Position numbers and translations under genes: made by a program | DNA from: Hongsoonwoonella zoysiae | Lineage (GTDB): Bacteria; Pseudomonadota; Alphaproteobacteria; Rhizobiales; Stappiaceae | Direction of reading: 5' to 3' | Length of the DNA stretch: 64,000 nucleotides | Assembly: GCF_013266695.1 (NCBI RefSeq) | Contig: NZ_JABRXF010000001.1 | Coordinates: 995,236-1,059,235 of the forward strand | In this document: one piece after another, positions 18,601 to 27,118 of the stretch | How positions within the stretch are numbered: the stretch's first letter is position 1 | Layout of the letters: every line of letters starts with the position of its first letter | Notes under the pieces: model-generated | The model's database searches: none | What the model was told of the DNA's origin: nothing | The model's input: the letters and a program-made list of their open reading frames with translations, nothing else

Positions 18601-19007
18601 CGGGCACGGCAAGCGGCGTCATCTTCATGACCATCGAGGACGAGACGGGAATTGCCAATGTGGTCGTCTGGCCGAAGGTGTTCGAGCGGTTCCGCGCCGT
18701 CGTTCTCGGCGCGCGGTTCATCAGGGTTTCCGGCAAGGTGCAGTCGGATCAGGGCGTGATCCACGTGATCGCCAACCGGCTGGAGGATGCGACACCCCTG
18801 CTTTCGGCCCTCTCGGAAGATGCGCTTTGCGACGAAGGCCTTGCCCGGGCCGATGAGGTGAAGCACCCCGTTCCCGAGCAGCGCCACAAGGTGCGCCCCG
18901 CCGCAACGCTTGTGAAACTCATGCAGGACGTGCCGGAAATCGCAGCCGACGTGGAAGGATTGCGCGGTGCGCGCGCCGCCATGCCCAAGGGGCGCAACTT
19001 CCATTAG
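15678..19007 (+). CDS. dnaE2: Error-prone DNA polymerase III alpha subunit DnaE2
   Basis: Catalytic polymerase of the SOS mutasome, 1109 aa from ATG 15678; GTG 15669, overlapping the imuB stop, would add three residues. An N-terminal PHP domain (YAELCAATNFSFLRGASHPEE, GIGICDRNSLAG) precedes the family C palm motifs, including GRGSAANSVVCFCLGIT and the catalytic PDIDVDF (about residue 377-383). The helix-hairpin-helix/beta-binding region and a C-terminal OB fold (GVIFMTIEDETGIANVVVWPKVFE) follow. It is shorter than replicative DnaE1 (~1160 aa), and the terminal MPKGRNFH is typical of DnaE2. A RIME-like repeat begins directly at its stop codon. Confidence 0.95.
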   Translation: MAYAELCAATNFSFLRGASHPEEMVSRAAELGLAGIGICDRNSLAGVVRAHMAAKEAGLAFVVGCRLSFVDGTPGILAWPCDREAYGRLTRLLTVGNRRAPKGECHLALDDLLAWGEGMVLAPLPVPEEDAALPALLGRLTERFGKAVRLAVHLGYGAFDQRRLARLGKIAGAGGVPLMATNDVLYHVPGRRPLQDVITCIRLHETLETAGRKLQANAERHLKGEAEMLRLFREAPRAVAETMRVMREVDFSLDELRYEYPDESWGGRVDPQAELERLAREGARRRYPGGVPEKVSRAIDHELKLVAELEYAPYFLTVHDIVCFARSRGILCQGRGSAANSVVCFCLGITEVDPERADLLFERFISPERREPPDIDVDFEHERREEVIQYIYEKYGRERAGLAATVITYRSRSAVREVGKVFGLSEDVLSRISGTIWGWSSGGVAEKELKEAGLDPADARLASVARLSKEIIGFPRHLSQHVGGFVITRGRLDEVVPVMNAAMEDRTNIEWDKDDLESLGMLKIDVLALGMLTAVRKALDLLRDHYGEDYSVATIPPEEGQVYDMLCRADSVGVFQVESRAQMTMLPRLKPRNFYDLVIEVAIVRPGPIQGDMVHPYLRRRQGLEKVTYPKKELEEVLGKTKGVPLFQEQAMKIAIVAAGFTPGEADRLRRAMATFKRVGTIGTFQTKMIEGMIANGYERDFAERCFRQIEGFGEYGFPESHAASFALLVYASAWIKARYPDVFLAGLLNAQPLGFYAPAQLVRDAREHGVEVREVDINLSDWDATLEPGVRAAGRLHPVHAEMRATVKSDKAVRLGFRQVKGLRQEDMRRLVENRGRGYDSVRDLWLRSNLSRSVIERLAEADAFRSLGLDRRAALWAAQGLEEGSTLQRLPLFDKAALGDLRKEPDADLPPMPPGEHVVADYRTLTLSLKAHPASFVRPKLDAMRVLRCEGLRTMRNNHWTSVAGLVLVRQRPGTASGVIFMTIEDETGIANVVVWPKVFERFRAVVLGARFIRVSGKVQSDQGVIHVIANRLEDATPLLSALSEDALCDEGLARADEVKHPVPEQRHKVRPAATLVKLMQDVPEIAADVEGLRGARAAMPKGRNFH

Positions 19008-19008
19008 A

Positions 19009-19108
19009 GCATGTCCCCCAAAAGTGGGAACCGGTTTCGGGACAAGGACATGCGAACTATCAAATAGATGGAGCGCGTCCGGTGAGTCCGATTAAACAAG
19101 ACGCGCTC
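19009..19108. repeat. RIME-like double palindromic intergenic repeat
   Basis: Two adjacent hairpins. The first has 8-bp perfect arms GCATGTCC (19009-19016) and GGACATGC (19046-19053). The second has 9-bp perfect arms GAGCGCGTC (19071-19079) and GACGCGCTC (19100-19108). The left edge reads TAGAGCATGTCC, a recurring signature of rhizobial intergenic mosaic elements (RIME), and it overlaps the dnaE2 stop. It may act as transcript terminator or mRNA-stabilising hairpin between dnaE2 and argG. Confidence 0.78.
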
Positions 19109-19233
19109 TAAACGCCACGCACGGCGATTTCGCCGAACTGCACACTTGCGTTGCCGCCACGTCCCGCTAGATTGCGCCGAATTCCGCAAAACCGGCTCAA
19201 GAAACACAAACGCACGCGATCGGACGAAGGCAA

Positions 19234-20454
19234 ATGGCGCAAGGTGACATCAAGAAGGTCGTGCTCGCCTACTCGGGCGGCCTCGATACCTCCATCATTC
19301 TCAAGTGGCTGCAGACGGAATACGGTTGCGAGGTCGTGACCTTCACCGCCGATCTCGGCCAGGGCGAGGAGCTGGAGCCCGCCCGCAAGAAGGCGGAGAT
19401 GCTCGGCATCAAGGAAATCTACATCGACGACCTGCGCGAGGAATTCATCCGCGATTTCGTCTTCCCGATGTTCCGCGCCAATGCCGTCTATGAAGGCGTC
19501 TACCTGCTCGGCACGTCCATCGCCCGTCCGCTGATTTCCAAGCGGCTGATCGAGATCGCCCATGAAACCGGGGCCGATGCCATCGCCCATGGCGCGACCG
19601 GCAAGGGCAACGATCAGGTGCGCTTCGAACTGTCTGCCTATGCGCTCGATCCCGACATCAAGGTGATCGCGCCCTGGCGCGACTGGACCTTCAAGTCGCG
19701 GACCGACCTGATCGACTTCGCCGAAAAGCACCAGATCCCGGTGCCGAAGGACAAGCGCGGCGAAGCGCCGTTCTCCGTCGATGCCAACATGCTGCACTCC
19801 TCGTCCGAGGGCAAAGTGCTTGAAGACCCCTGGGAAGAGCCGCCCCATTACGTCTTCCAGCGCACGATCGATCCGATGGAGGCGCCCGACCAACCGACGG
19901 AAATCACCATCGGCTTTGAAAAGGGTGACGCGGTTTCGCTCAACGGCGAGAAGCTGTCTCCGGCAACGCTCTTCGCGAAGCTCAACGACTATGGCCGCGA
20001 CAACGGCATCGGCCGGCTCGACCTCGTCGAAAACCGCTTCGTCGGCATGAAGTCGCGCGGCGTTTACGAAACGCCCGGCGGCACGATCCTGCTCGATGCG
20101 CATCGCGCCATGGAATCGATCACGCTCGACCGGGGTGCGGCCCACCTCAAGGACGAGCTGATGCCGCGTTACGCGGAGCTGATTTACAACGGCTTCTGGT
20201 TCTCGCCGGAGCGCGAGATGCTGCAGGCGGCGATCGACAAGAGCCAGGAAAAGGTGACCGGCGAGGTGCGCCTGAAGCTCTACAAGGGCAATGTCATCGT
20301 CGTCGGGCGCCAGTCGCCCTATTCGCTCTATTCGGAAGAGCTCGTCACTTTCGAGGACGACCACGGCGCCTACGACCAGAAGGACGCCGCTGGTTTCATC
20401 CGCCTGAACGCCCTGCGCTTGCGCACGCTCGCCAAGCGCGACAAGCGCGGCTGA
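19234..20454 (+). CDS. argG: Argininosuccinate synthase
   Basis: Condenses citrulline and aspartate with ATP to argininosuccinate, the penultimate step of arginine biosynthesis. The 406-aa protein is of standard type I length. The N-terminal PP-loop AYSGGLDTS (about residues 10-18), [15 protein letters not shown] (ATP/citrulline site), [18 protein letters not shown] and [19 protein letters not shown] are all present. GAAGG upstream supports ATG 19234. It is followed within 6 bp by an iron-sulfur protein gene on the same strand, so the two are probably cotranscribed. Confidence 0.97.
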   Translation: MAQGDIKKVVLAYSGGLDTSIILKWLQTEYGCEVVTFTADLGQGEELEPARKKAEMLGIKEIYIDDLREEFIRDFVFPMFRANAVYEGVYLLGTSIARPLISKRLIEIAHETGADAIAHGATGKGNDQVRFELSAYALDPDIKVIAPWRDWTFKSRTDLIDFAEKHQIPVPKDKRGEAPFSVDANMLHSSSEGKVLEDPWEEPPHYVFQRTIDPMEAPDQPTEITIGFEKGDAVSLNGEKLSPATLFAKLNDYGRDNGIGRLDLVENRFVGMKSRGVYETPGGTILLDAHRAMESITLDRGAAHLKDELMPRYAELIYNGFWFSPEREMLQAAIDKSQEKVTGEVRLKLYKGNVIVVGRQSPYSLYSEELVTFEDDHGAYDQKDAAGFIRLNALRLRTLAKRDKRG

Positions 20455-20460
20455 AGCGTC

Positions 20461-21150
20461 ATGGATATCGCGCGGGCGACGGCGCTTTCAAAAGCCCTTG
20501 CTCGCGCGGGTTTTCTCGGGCTCGGCGGGTTTCATCCGCAGCCTGAAGATGGCGTGCCGGATGCGGCAGGCGGAATGCCGACGCGAACCCTGCTCCTGAT
20601 CGGCAGCGCCGGACCGGCGCTCTTCCAGCTTTTTGAAAAATCGCCCGAAGCATCTGACGGCGTGCCCGATCCTCTCGACCGGTATACCGCAAGGGTTCTG
20701 CGCAAGATCGCCGGGGACTTTGGCTTCGGCGTCGTCTTTCCTTTCGACGGCCCGCCGTGGCACCCGTTCCAGCAATGGGCGATGAAGGCCGGTGGCTTCT
20801 CCCCATCGCCGATGGGTGTTCTGGCGCATGAGACCTATGGCCCCTGGGCGGGGTTTCGCGCCGCATTCCTGTCGCCGGAGGTTTTCGGGACATTCGAGTT
20901 GAACGGAAAACCCGGCCCTTGCGAAACATGCCGGGACAAGCCCTGCCTTTCCGCCTGCCCAGCCGGGGCGCTGTCGGCTGAAGCGGGTTATGACGTGCCC
21001 CGTTGCCGGGATCATCTGGCAAGAAACCCGGAAGCCGATTGCTTTTCCGGTTGCCTCGCCCGGCGCGCCTGCCCGTTCGGTCGGGAATTCCTTCAATCGC
21101 CGGGTCAGGCGAAGTTCCACATGACCGCCTTTTTGAACGGTATCGGCTAA
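20461..21150 (+). CDS. Ferredoxin-like protein with two Cys clusters
   Basis: Cytoplasmic protein of 229 aa. The first ~140 residues contain LLLIGSAGPALFQLF, DPLDRYTARVLRKIA and a FPFDGPPWHPFQQWA segment. The C-terminus carries Cys154-x2-Cys157-x4-Cys162-x3-Cys166-Pro, then Cys182, Cys194-x3-Cys198-x5-Cys204, enough for two [4Fe-4S] clusters. The layout recalls the ferredoxin part of epoxyqueuosine reductase and related corrinoid-processing proteins, but the QueG catalytic part is absent. Proteins of this kind beside argG occur in other Rhizobiales; their function is not established. It starts 6 bp after argG. Confidence 0.72.
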   Translation: MDIARATALSKALARAGFLGLGGFHPQPEDGVPDAAGGMPTRTLLLIGSAGPALFQLFEKSPEASDGVPDPLDRYTARVLRKIAGDFGFGVVFPFDGPPWHPFQQWAMKAGGFSPSPMGVLAHETYGPWAGFRAAFLSPEVFGTFELNGKPGPCETCRDKPCLSACPAGALSAEAGYDVPRCRDHLARNPEADCFSGCLARRACPFGREFLQSPGQAKFHMTAFLNGIG

Positions 21151-21157
21151 TCCGCGA

Positions 21158-22204
21158 TCATTCCGCAGCGTCCAGGCGCTGGACGATCGTCTGGTAGCGA
21201 CGGCGGTATCGTGAAGGCGTGACGCCCGTCATGCGTTTGAAGAGCTTCCGGAAGAAGGCGGGGTCCTCGTAGCCGACCTCATAGGCGATCGCATCCGCCG
21301 GCAGGTCGCCCGTCTCCAGCATCTGCTTGGCTTCCTCGATCCTCAGTGTTTGAACGTAGTCGACGGGAGAATAACCGGTTACCTGCTTGAAGCGCCGCTT
21401 GAAGGTGCGTTCGGCAAGGCCCGAACGGCGAACCATCTCGGCGACCGGGTGAGGCTTTTGATAATTGTCGGCCAGCCAGCCCTGCGCCTCGGTGACGACG
21501 GCATCCCCGTCCGCGCGCGGGCGGATGAAAGCGGAATAAGGAAGCTGGCCTTCCGAATGATCGCCGAGAAGGAAGATTTTCGCCGTCCTGATCGCCTCTT
21601 CCCGCCCGCAATAGCGTGCGATGAGATAAAGCGCGAGGTCGATCCAGGACGATGCGCCGCCGCTCGTCACCACGCCATGCGCTTCGCCTGAGTGAACGAG
21701 TATGCGTTCGGGCCGCAGACAGACGTTCGGGTAGCAAGTCTCCATCATGCCCGCCGCCGCCCAATGCGTTGTCGCTTCGTGTCCGTCCAGCAGCCCTGCC
21801 TCGGCGAGCAGGAGCGAGCCGGTGCACACCGATGAGACGAGTGCGCCGCCTTCGTGCATGCGGCGGATGAAGGCGACGGCCTCCGGCCAGCGCCCCCGAG
21901 GGTCCATTCCCGAGACGATATCAAGGTCGGTGGCAATGAGGATATCGGAGCTTTCTATGTCGTCGAAAGCGGCATGCGGGGAAATGGGAATACCCATTCC
22001 GGATTTAACCACACCGCCCGTCTGCGCGACGATTCGGACGCCAAAGCCGGGGTGAGGTTCGCCTTCGCCGGTTACCGCCGGCCATGCAAGACCGACCGAC
22101 GACAGCACCTCGAACAGCGAAAACAGGGCCGCCGGGGTCGTTTCCGGCAGGGCGATAAGGCAGACCGACACGGGCGTTCGAGCAATGCGCTGCACCGGAT
22201 TCAT
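21158..22204 (-). CDS. GlxA-family AraC-type transcriptional regulator
   Basis: DNA-binding regulator of about 348 aa with an N-terminal DJ-1/PfpI (class I glutamine-amidotransferase-like) domain (residues ~8-190, with SSVCTGSLLLAEAGLLDG) and two C-terminal AraC helix-turn-helices (VAEMVRRSGLAERTFKRRFKQVTGYSPVDYVQTLRI; ADAIAYEVGYEDPAFFRKLFKRMTGVTPSRYRRRY). The frame extends upstream to 22510, but that part overlaps the divergent methyltransferase gene and looks non-coding. GGGAGG directly abuts ATG 22204, too close for an RBS. The in-frame GTG at 22195 has a 9-base spacing and may be the true start. It probably regulates the divergent methyltransferase gene. Confidence 0.85.
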   Translation of the reverse strand: MNPVQRIARTPVSVCLIALPETTPAALFSLFEVLSSVGLAWPAVTGEGEPHPGFGVRIVAQTGGVVKSGMGIPISPHAAFDDIESSDILIATDLDIVSGMDPRGRWPEAVAFIRRMHEGGALVSSVCTGSLLLAEAGLLDGHEATTHWAAAGMMETCYPNVCLRPERILVHSGEAHGVVTSGGASSWIDLALYLIARYCGREEAIRTAKIFLLGDHSEGQLPYSAFIRPRADGDAVVTEAQGWLADNYQKPHPVAEMVRRSGLAERTFKRRFKQVTGYSPVDYVQTLRIEEAKQMLETGDLPADAIAYEVGYEDPAFFRKLFKRMTGVTPSRYRRRYQTIVQRLDAAE

Positions 22205-22313
22205 CCTCCCGATTGGCACGATCGGCCCGATTATGTCCCGATCGGCACTCAACCGCCATGGCGTTTGCAAGCAAGGTCCGTCCGCATTCGACAACGACGA
22301 ACGGAGACCCGCC

Positions 22314-23402
22314 ATGTCACTTGCACTGGACCAATTCGAGCCGAAAGAAACCGTTGCCGCAGAAGCCTTTGCGGATCGTATCGGCGAGATTCTGAACCAC
22401 GGCGCGCTGGCCGTCATGATCTCCATCGGCCACAAAACCCGCCTTTTCGACACGCTTGCCGGGCTGCCTGCCTCAACGAGCACCGAGATCGCCGATGCCG
22501 CCAGCCTCAATGAACGCTACGTCCGGGAATGGCTTGCCGCCATGGTGACGGGTGGTGTTGTTTCCTACGAGCCGGCATCGAAGACCTACCGCCTGCCCGC
22601 CAGCCGCGCGGCTTCGATCACCCGCTCCGGGGAGCTTGGCAACTTGGCCGTCTACGCCCAGACGATCGCGCTGCTCGGTCAAGTGGAGGAACGCATCATC
22701 GATTGCTTCGCAACTGGTGAAGGCACGTCCTACTCCGACTATCCGTGCTTTCATGACTTCATGGCCGAGGACAGCGGGCAGACGGTCGTCGCGCAGATCG
22801 ATGGACTTCTCGATACGTTGGCGCCGGATCTGAAAAGCCGCCTCGCCAACGGTATCGACGTTCTCGACGCAGGCTGCGGACGCGGCCTCGCCCTGATCGA
22901 ACTGGCAAGGCGCTATCCCGAAAGCCGGTTCGTCGGATACGATCTGTGCGGGGATGCGATCGCATTCGCCAAGACGGAAGCGCGTTCGAAAGGCCTTGAG
23001 AACATTCATTTCGAGAAACGGGATCTATCGAGCTATGACGAAAAGGAGCGCTACGATTTCATCGCCAGCTTCGATGCGGTGCATGATCAGAAAGACCCGG
23101 CCGCGCTTGTCCGTTCGCTCCATGATGCGCTCAAGCCCGGCGGTATCTATCTGATGCAGGACATCGCCGGTTCGGCGAGACTTGAGAACAATCTCGATTT
23201 CCCAATGGCCGCGTTTCTCTATACCGTCTCGTGCTGCCATTGCATGCCTGTCTCGCTTGGGCAGGGCGGTGAAGGGCTCGGGACGATGTGGGGCTGGGAA
23301 ACGGCGAAACGAACGCTGGAAGAGGCCGGGTTCGCGTCGATCGAAAAGCACGTCTTCGATCACGACCCGCTCAATGTCTGGTTCGTCAGCCGGAAGAATT
23401 AG
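22314..23402 (+). CDS. Class I SAM-dependent methyltransferase with N-terminal winged helix
   Basis: Cytoplasmic methyltransferase of 362 aa. CGGAGA lies 8 bases before ATG 22314; the open frame upstream lacks an RBS and sits in the divergent promoter. Residues ~15-110 form a dimerising winged-helix domain of the O-methyltransferase type (VMISIGHKTRLFDTLAGLPASTSTEIADAA, NERYVREWLAAMVTGGVV). The Rossmann fold follows with motif I VLDAGCGRGLALIELARRYP and a motif II-like RYDFIASFDAVHDQKDP. The substrate is unknown. It is transcribed divergently from a GlxA-type AraC regulator across a ~110-bp gap, so it is probably that regulator's target. Confidence 0.82.
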   Translation: MSLALDQFEPKETVAAEAFADRIGEILNHGALAVMISIGHKTRLFDTLAGLPASTSTEIADAASLNERYVREWLAAMVTGGVVSYEPASKTYRLPASRAASITRSGELGNLAVYAQTIALLGQVEERIIDCFATGEGTSYSDYPCFHDFMAEDSGQTVVAQIDGLLDTLAPDLKSRLANGIDVLDAGCGRGLALIELARRYPESRFVGYDLCGDAIAFAKTEARSKGLENIHFEKRDLSSYDEKERYDFIASFDAVHDQKDPAALVRSLHDALKPGGIYLMQDIAGSARLENNLDFPMAAFLYTVSCCHCMPVSLGQGGEGLGTMWGWETAKRTLEEAGFASIEKHVFDHDPLNVWFVSRKN

Positions 23403-23429
23403 AGTGTGAAGGCGCTGCGTCTGAACCCG

Positions 23430-24335
23430 TCAGGCGCGGCGCTCCGCCACAAAATGCGCAACCGCCGAGAGCCTTGCGCCTTTCTCGCCGAGCGGAGACA
23501 GAAGGCTATCCGCCTCGCTGACAAGTTCCTTAAGCGCGTTGCGCGTCCAGTCGACGCCTTTGAGGGCGACGAGCGTTGCCTTTCCCGCCGCAATATCCTT
23601 GCCGGCGGTTTTGCCAAGCGTCACGGAATCGCCTTCAACGTCGAGAAGGTCGTCGGCAAGCTGAAATCCGAGACCGATCAATTCGCCGAAACGCGTCATG
23701 CGGGCGACATCATCCGGCCTGGCATCCGCGAGACTTGCGCCTGCGCGCGTTGCGTAGCGGATCAGGGCTCCTGTCTTCATTGACTGCAAGGTTCGGATCT
23801 CGTCCTCGCTTCTCGCGCGATTTTCCGATTCCAGATCGAGCATCTGCCCCCCCGCCATGCCCCCAAGCCCCGCCGCGCGGGCGAGATCCCGCGAAAGCGC
23901 AAGCCGCTTGCCGGCATCGGCGTGGACTTCTTCATCCGCTATCAGGTCGAAAGCGATGGTCAGCAGGGCATCGCCGGCCAGGATCGCGGTCGCCTCGTCG
24001 AAGGTCTTGTGCACGGTCGGGCGGCCGCGCCGCATGTCGTCATCGTCCATCGCCGGCAGGTCATCATGCACCAGAGAATAGCAATGGACGCATTCAAGGG
24101 CGGCAGCTGCCGTCAGCACGCCGTGGTCGGACCGTCCGAAGGCTCTTGCCGTCTCGATCATGAGGAGAGGGCGAAGCCGCTTGCCGCCGCCGAGTGCCGC
24201 GTGACGCATCGCCTCGACGAGCCTTGCGGGCCGTTCACGCTCGCCATCATGCGGCCGGGCGTCAAGTACCGCATCCAGCCGCCTGTTCATGGTGCTTGCG
24301 GTGGCTTCGAAGAGGGATTCGAGATCGATCGTCAA
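23430..24335 (-). CDS. ispA: Short-chain polyprenyl diphosphate synthase (farnesyl/geranylgeranyl type)
   Basis: Condenses isopentenyl diphosphate with allylic diphosphates, giving farnesyl (or geranylgeranyl) diphosphate for quinones, undecaprenyl phosphate and hopanoids. The 301-aa protein has the first aspartate-rich motif DDLPAMDDDD (residues 91-100), the second DDLLD, and the GGKRLRP substrate motif. The start at 24335 is TTG and has only a weak RBS; an ATG 15 codons later is possible but would cut the first helix. Product chain length cannot be fixed from sequence, so the symbol is provisional. No dxs or xseB is adjacent. Confidence 0.85.
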   Translation of the reverse strand: MTIDLESLFEATASTMNRRLDAVLDARPHDGERERPARLVEAMRHAALGGGKRLRPLLMIETARAFGRSDHGVLTAAAALECVHCYSLVHDDLPAMDDDDMRRGRPTVHKTFDEATAILAGDALLTIAFDLIADEEVHADAGKRLALSRDLARAAGLGGMAGGQMLDLESENRARSEDEIRTLQSMKTGALIRYATRAGASLADARPDDVARMTRFGELIGLGFQLADDLLDVEGDSVTLGKTAGKDIAAGKATLVALKGVDWTRNALKELVSEADSLLSPLGEKGARLSAVAHFVAERRA

Positions 24336-24530
24336 TTTTCACCGTCCGGATCGCGGATCGTCATTGCTGTCTCAGTGATATGAAATTTCGCGGACGTCAA
24401 CAGCGCCGCCCGGTTGTGGTTCGGGAATCGTACTGGAAGGCGAATTGCCTTTACGATAAGCGTCTTAAGGTTGCCATACGCATCATTTCGCCTCTATCTT
24501 AGCGGAAACTCGAATGGGGACTCCGCGACC

Positions 24531-25814
24531 ATGTGGTTATTGGCGAACCTGTTGCGCAGCTTCGTGAAACGCGGCCGGCTCAGAGTATTCGATGCTGATG
24601 GCGAGTTGCATGAGTTCGGACCGGGAACAAACGGTCCGACGGCAACCGTCCGGCTGCACGACCGGAAGCTTGCCTATACCTTGTTCCTCAACCCCGAACT
24701 CTACGCTCCGGAAGCCTATATGGACGACCGGCTCACGCTGGAAGACGGGACCACCATTTACGACCTGCTTTACCTGCATTCCGTCAATCTGGATGGCCTG
24801 TACGGCCACCCGATCCAGACCGCGCTGCACAGGCTCTGGATGGTCTTTCGCCGCCATCAGCAGAAGAACGACGTCGACCGGGCAAAAAAGCAAGCGCGTC
24901 ATCACTACGACCTGAACACGGATTTCTATCGTCTGTTCCTCGATGACGGCCTTAATTATTCCTGCGCCTATTTCAACGATCCGGAGGACAGCCTGGAGGA
25001 TGCGCAGGCGTTGAAGCTGGCGCGCCTCGTCGACAAGATGGCGATCGAACCGGGGATGAAAGTGCTCGAAATCGGCGGCGGTTGGGGCTCGCTCGCGATA
25101 GAGATGGCCAGGGCCGGCGCGCATGTCACCTCGCTCAACGTTTCTCCGGAGCAGGTGGCGATTGCCGAAGAACGCGTGAGGGACGCTGGCGTCGACGGAC
25201 GTGTGAACTTCGTTCTAAAGGATTACCGGGAGTTTGAGGGCCAGTTCGAAAGGGTGATATCCGTCGGAATGATGGAGCATGTCGGCATCGGCCACCTTGA
25301 GGAATACTTCAGGAAAGTGAAGGAGGTGCTCGCTCCCGGCGGGCATGCCGTCATTCATTCCATCGGGCGCAGTTCTCCCCCGGGAACGACCAGTCCCTTC
25401 ATACGCAAATATATTTTCCCCGGAGGTTATGTCCCGGCGCTGTCGGAAACCTTCGCCGCGTTGGAGCGGCTCGGCATATGGGTGTCCGACGTCGAGATCC
25501 TGAGGCTGCACTACTACTATACGCTGCGGCACTGGCGCCGGCGCTTCGAGAAGAACCGGGAAAAGGCGCGACAGATCTACGATGAGCGCTTCTGCCGGAT
25601 GTGGGAAACATACCTGATAGGCGCGGAACTGAGTTTTCTCAACGACACGCATATGGTCTTCCAACTGATTCTTTCGAATGAGCGCGATGCAATCCCGATC
25701 GTGCGGCGAACCTACGTCGGAGATGAGCCGGTCGTGGCCGGCGTGCCGAAGGAGCGGGGGGCTCGCCGCCTCAGGCCGCAGCCCCTTCCGGCACAATCTC
25801 CCCCCACGGACTAA
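24531..25814 (+). CDS. Cyclopropane-fatty-acyl-phospholipid synthase family protein
   Basis: SAM-dependent enzyme predicted to modify unsaturated phospholipid acyl chains at the inner membrane. It is 427 aa from ATG 24531, preceded by GGGGA. An N-terminal lipid-binding-type domain (GPTATVRLHDRKLAYTLFLNPELYAPEAYMD) is followed by HHYDLNTDFYRLFLDDGLNYSCAYF, the SAM motif EIGGGWGSLAIEMA (about residues 180-193) and the catalytic-region MMEHVG. The usual EIGCGWG Cys is Gly here. C-terminal HYYYTLRHWRRRFEKN is typical of the family. The basic, proline-rich tail is atypical. It might be a CfaA-type synthase or a related methyltransferase. Confidence 0.85.
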   Translation: MWLLANLLRSFVKRGRLRVFDADGELHEFGPGTNGPTATVRLHDRKLAYTLFLNPELYAPEAYMDDRLTLEDGTTIYDLLYLHSVNLDGLYGHPIQTALHRLWMVFRRHQQKNDVDRAKKQARHHYDLNTDFYRLFLDDGLNYSCAYFNDPEDSLEDAQALKLARLVDKMAIEPGMKVLEIGGGWGSLAIEMARAGAHVTSLNVSPEQVAIAEERVRDAGVDGRVNFVLKDYREFEGQFERVISVGMMEHVGIGHLEEYFRKVKEVLAPGGHAVIHSIGRSSPPGTTSPFIRKYIFPGGYVPALSETFAALERLGIWVSDVEILRLHYYYTLRHWRRRFEKNREKARQIYDERFCRMWETYLIGAELSFLNDTHMVFQLILSNERDAIPIVRRTYVGDEPVVAGVPKERGARRLRPQPLPAQSPPTD

Positions 25815-26037
25815 TCGCGATAAAACGCTTGATCCTTCGACCTGCGTGGATCGGAAACGGCGCGGGCGTCATTTCCATGGCGATTGTGCGCCAACTCGCC
25901 AGCCGCTATGCAAAAAGCGAATATGCGGTCGTAGGCATCGATGCGGATCTGACAGCGTTGGAAAAAGCGAAACTGAACGTCTTGAGAATGTCCGCGAGAA
26001 AAAGTGGCCGCCCGGTCCCTTGCCCGGAGTATGCGCC

Positions 26038-26754
26038 GTGAAAAAGGCCGCCAAAGCCACCTCGCGAACATCTTCCGCACGCATTCGCAAATGGCTTTTT
26101 CGCCTGGCAGTCACCATCCTGCTTCTGCCCGTTGCGCTCACCATTTTATATGCCGTCGTGCCACCGGTCAGCACGCTCATGCTTGCCCGTTACGCGAGCC
26201 TCTTGTGGGTCGAGCGTATCTATGTGCCGCTGGAAAGCATTTCGCCGCATCTGATCCGCTCCGTCGTTGCTTCCGAGGATGCGAAATTCTGCGCCCATAA
26301 CGGCGCGGATTGGCAGGCTCTCGGTACGCAGTTCGAGGCTCTGGGCGAGGGCGAAAGCCCGCGTGGCGCATCGACGATCACGATGCAGCTTGCCAAAAAC
26401 CTCTTCCTCTGGAGCGACCGAAGCTATGTCCGCAAGGGGCTCGAACTGCCGCTTGCCCTGATGATCGATGCGATACTGCCGAAACGGCGCATCCTGGAGC
26501 TTTATCTGAATGTCGCTGAATGGGGGGAGGGTATATTCGGAGCCGAAGCCGCCGCACAGGCCTGGTTCGGCAAGCCTGCATCGAAGCTCTCGGCCAATGA
26601 GGCCGCGCGCCTTGCCACCGCCCTTCCCAGTCCGCTGACCAGAAATCCGGCCAAGCCTTCGCCGGGACATGGGCGCCTTGCGCGAACAAATCAGGCGCGC
26701 GCGCGGGCCATCGGCCCGCATGTGGAATGTATCTTCTCCGGGGTGCGGGAATAG
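26038..26754 (+). CDS. mtgA: Monofunctional biosynthetic peptidoglycan transglycosylase
   Basis: GT51 glycosyltransferase that polymerises lipid II into glycan strands at the outer face of the inner membrane; 238 aa. I use GTG 26038, with CGGAG 8 bases upstream; the frame is open much further 5' but overlaps the previous gene. One N-terminal membrane anchor (WLFRLAVTILLLPVALTILYAV) precedes the GT51 motifs: SVVASEDAKFCAHNGADW (catalytic Glu), GASTITMQLAKNLFLW, KGLELPLALMIDAILPKRRILELYLNVAEWG and GAEAAAQAWFGKPASKLSANEAARLATALPSP. Length and the absence of a transpeptidase domain fit MtgA. Confidence 0.93.
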   Translation: MKKAAKATSRTSSARIRKWLFRLAVTILLLPVALTILYAVVPPVSTLMLARYASLLWVERIYVPLESISPHLIRSVVASEDAKFCAHNGADWQALGTQFEALGEGESPRGASTITMQLAKNLFLWSDRSYVRKGLELPLALMIDAILPKRRILELYLNVAEWGEGIFGAEAAAQAWFGKPASKLSANEAARLATALPSPLTRNPAKPSPGHGRLARTNQARARAIGPHVECIFSGVRE

Positions 26755-26897
26755 ATGCGAAGAATTTTCCATGAAGGGGATGGCAAAGTGCGGCGAGGTT
26801 CGGTATAACGCCCGCCATTCCTGCACCCTGCACGTACTTGCGCCCCGGGTTGTCCCGGTCCGGGTCAGGGACACGTTGCACGACGGAGAGAATAACA

Positions 26898-27083
26898 ATG
26901 GCTGTTCCGAAGAGAAAAACGTCGCGTATGAAGCGCGGCTTTCGTCGCTCCGCGGACGCCCTGAAGCAGCCGAGCTATGTTGAGGACAAGGATTCGGGCG
27001 AACTTCGCCGTCCGCATCACATCGACCTCAAGACCGGCATGTACCGGGGCCGTCAGATCCTTCAGCCGAAGGACGACGTCTGA
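26898..27083 (+). CDS. rpmF: 50S ribosomal protein L32
   Basis: 61-aa ribosomal protein, start [20 protein letters not shown] at ATG 26898 after an ACGGAGAG RBS. It has the family-typical N-terminal basic segment and a C-terminal [18 protein letters not shown]. It lacks the zinc-binding Cys pairs seen in some L32 proteins, as in other alphaproteobacteria. It stands between mtgA and a hairpin-type repeat and terminator. Confidence 0.97.
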   Translation: MAVPKRKTSRMKRGFRRSADALKQPSYVEDKDSGELRRPHHIDLKTGMYRGRQILQPKDDV

Positions 27084-27118
27084 GCGAAGAGGATTTCGAG
27101 CAAGGCGTTGCCGCGCTA

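Noticed and set aside
25877-26041. 54-codon frame between the CFA-like gene and mtgA
   Set aside because: It has no RBS and overlaps the mtgA RBS. It may be only the leader of mtgA.
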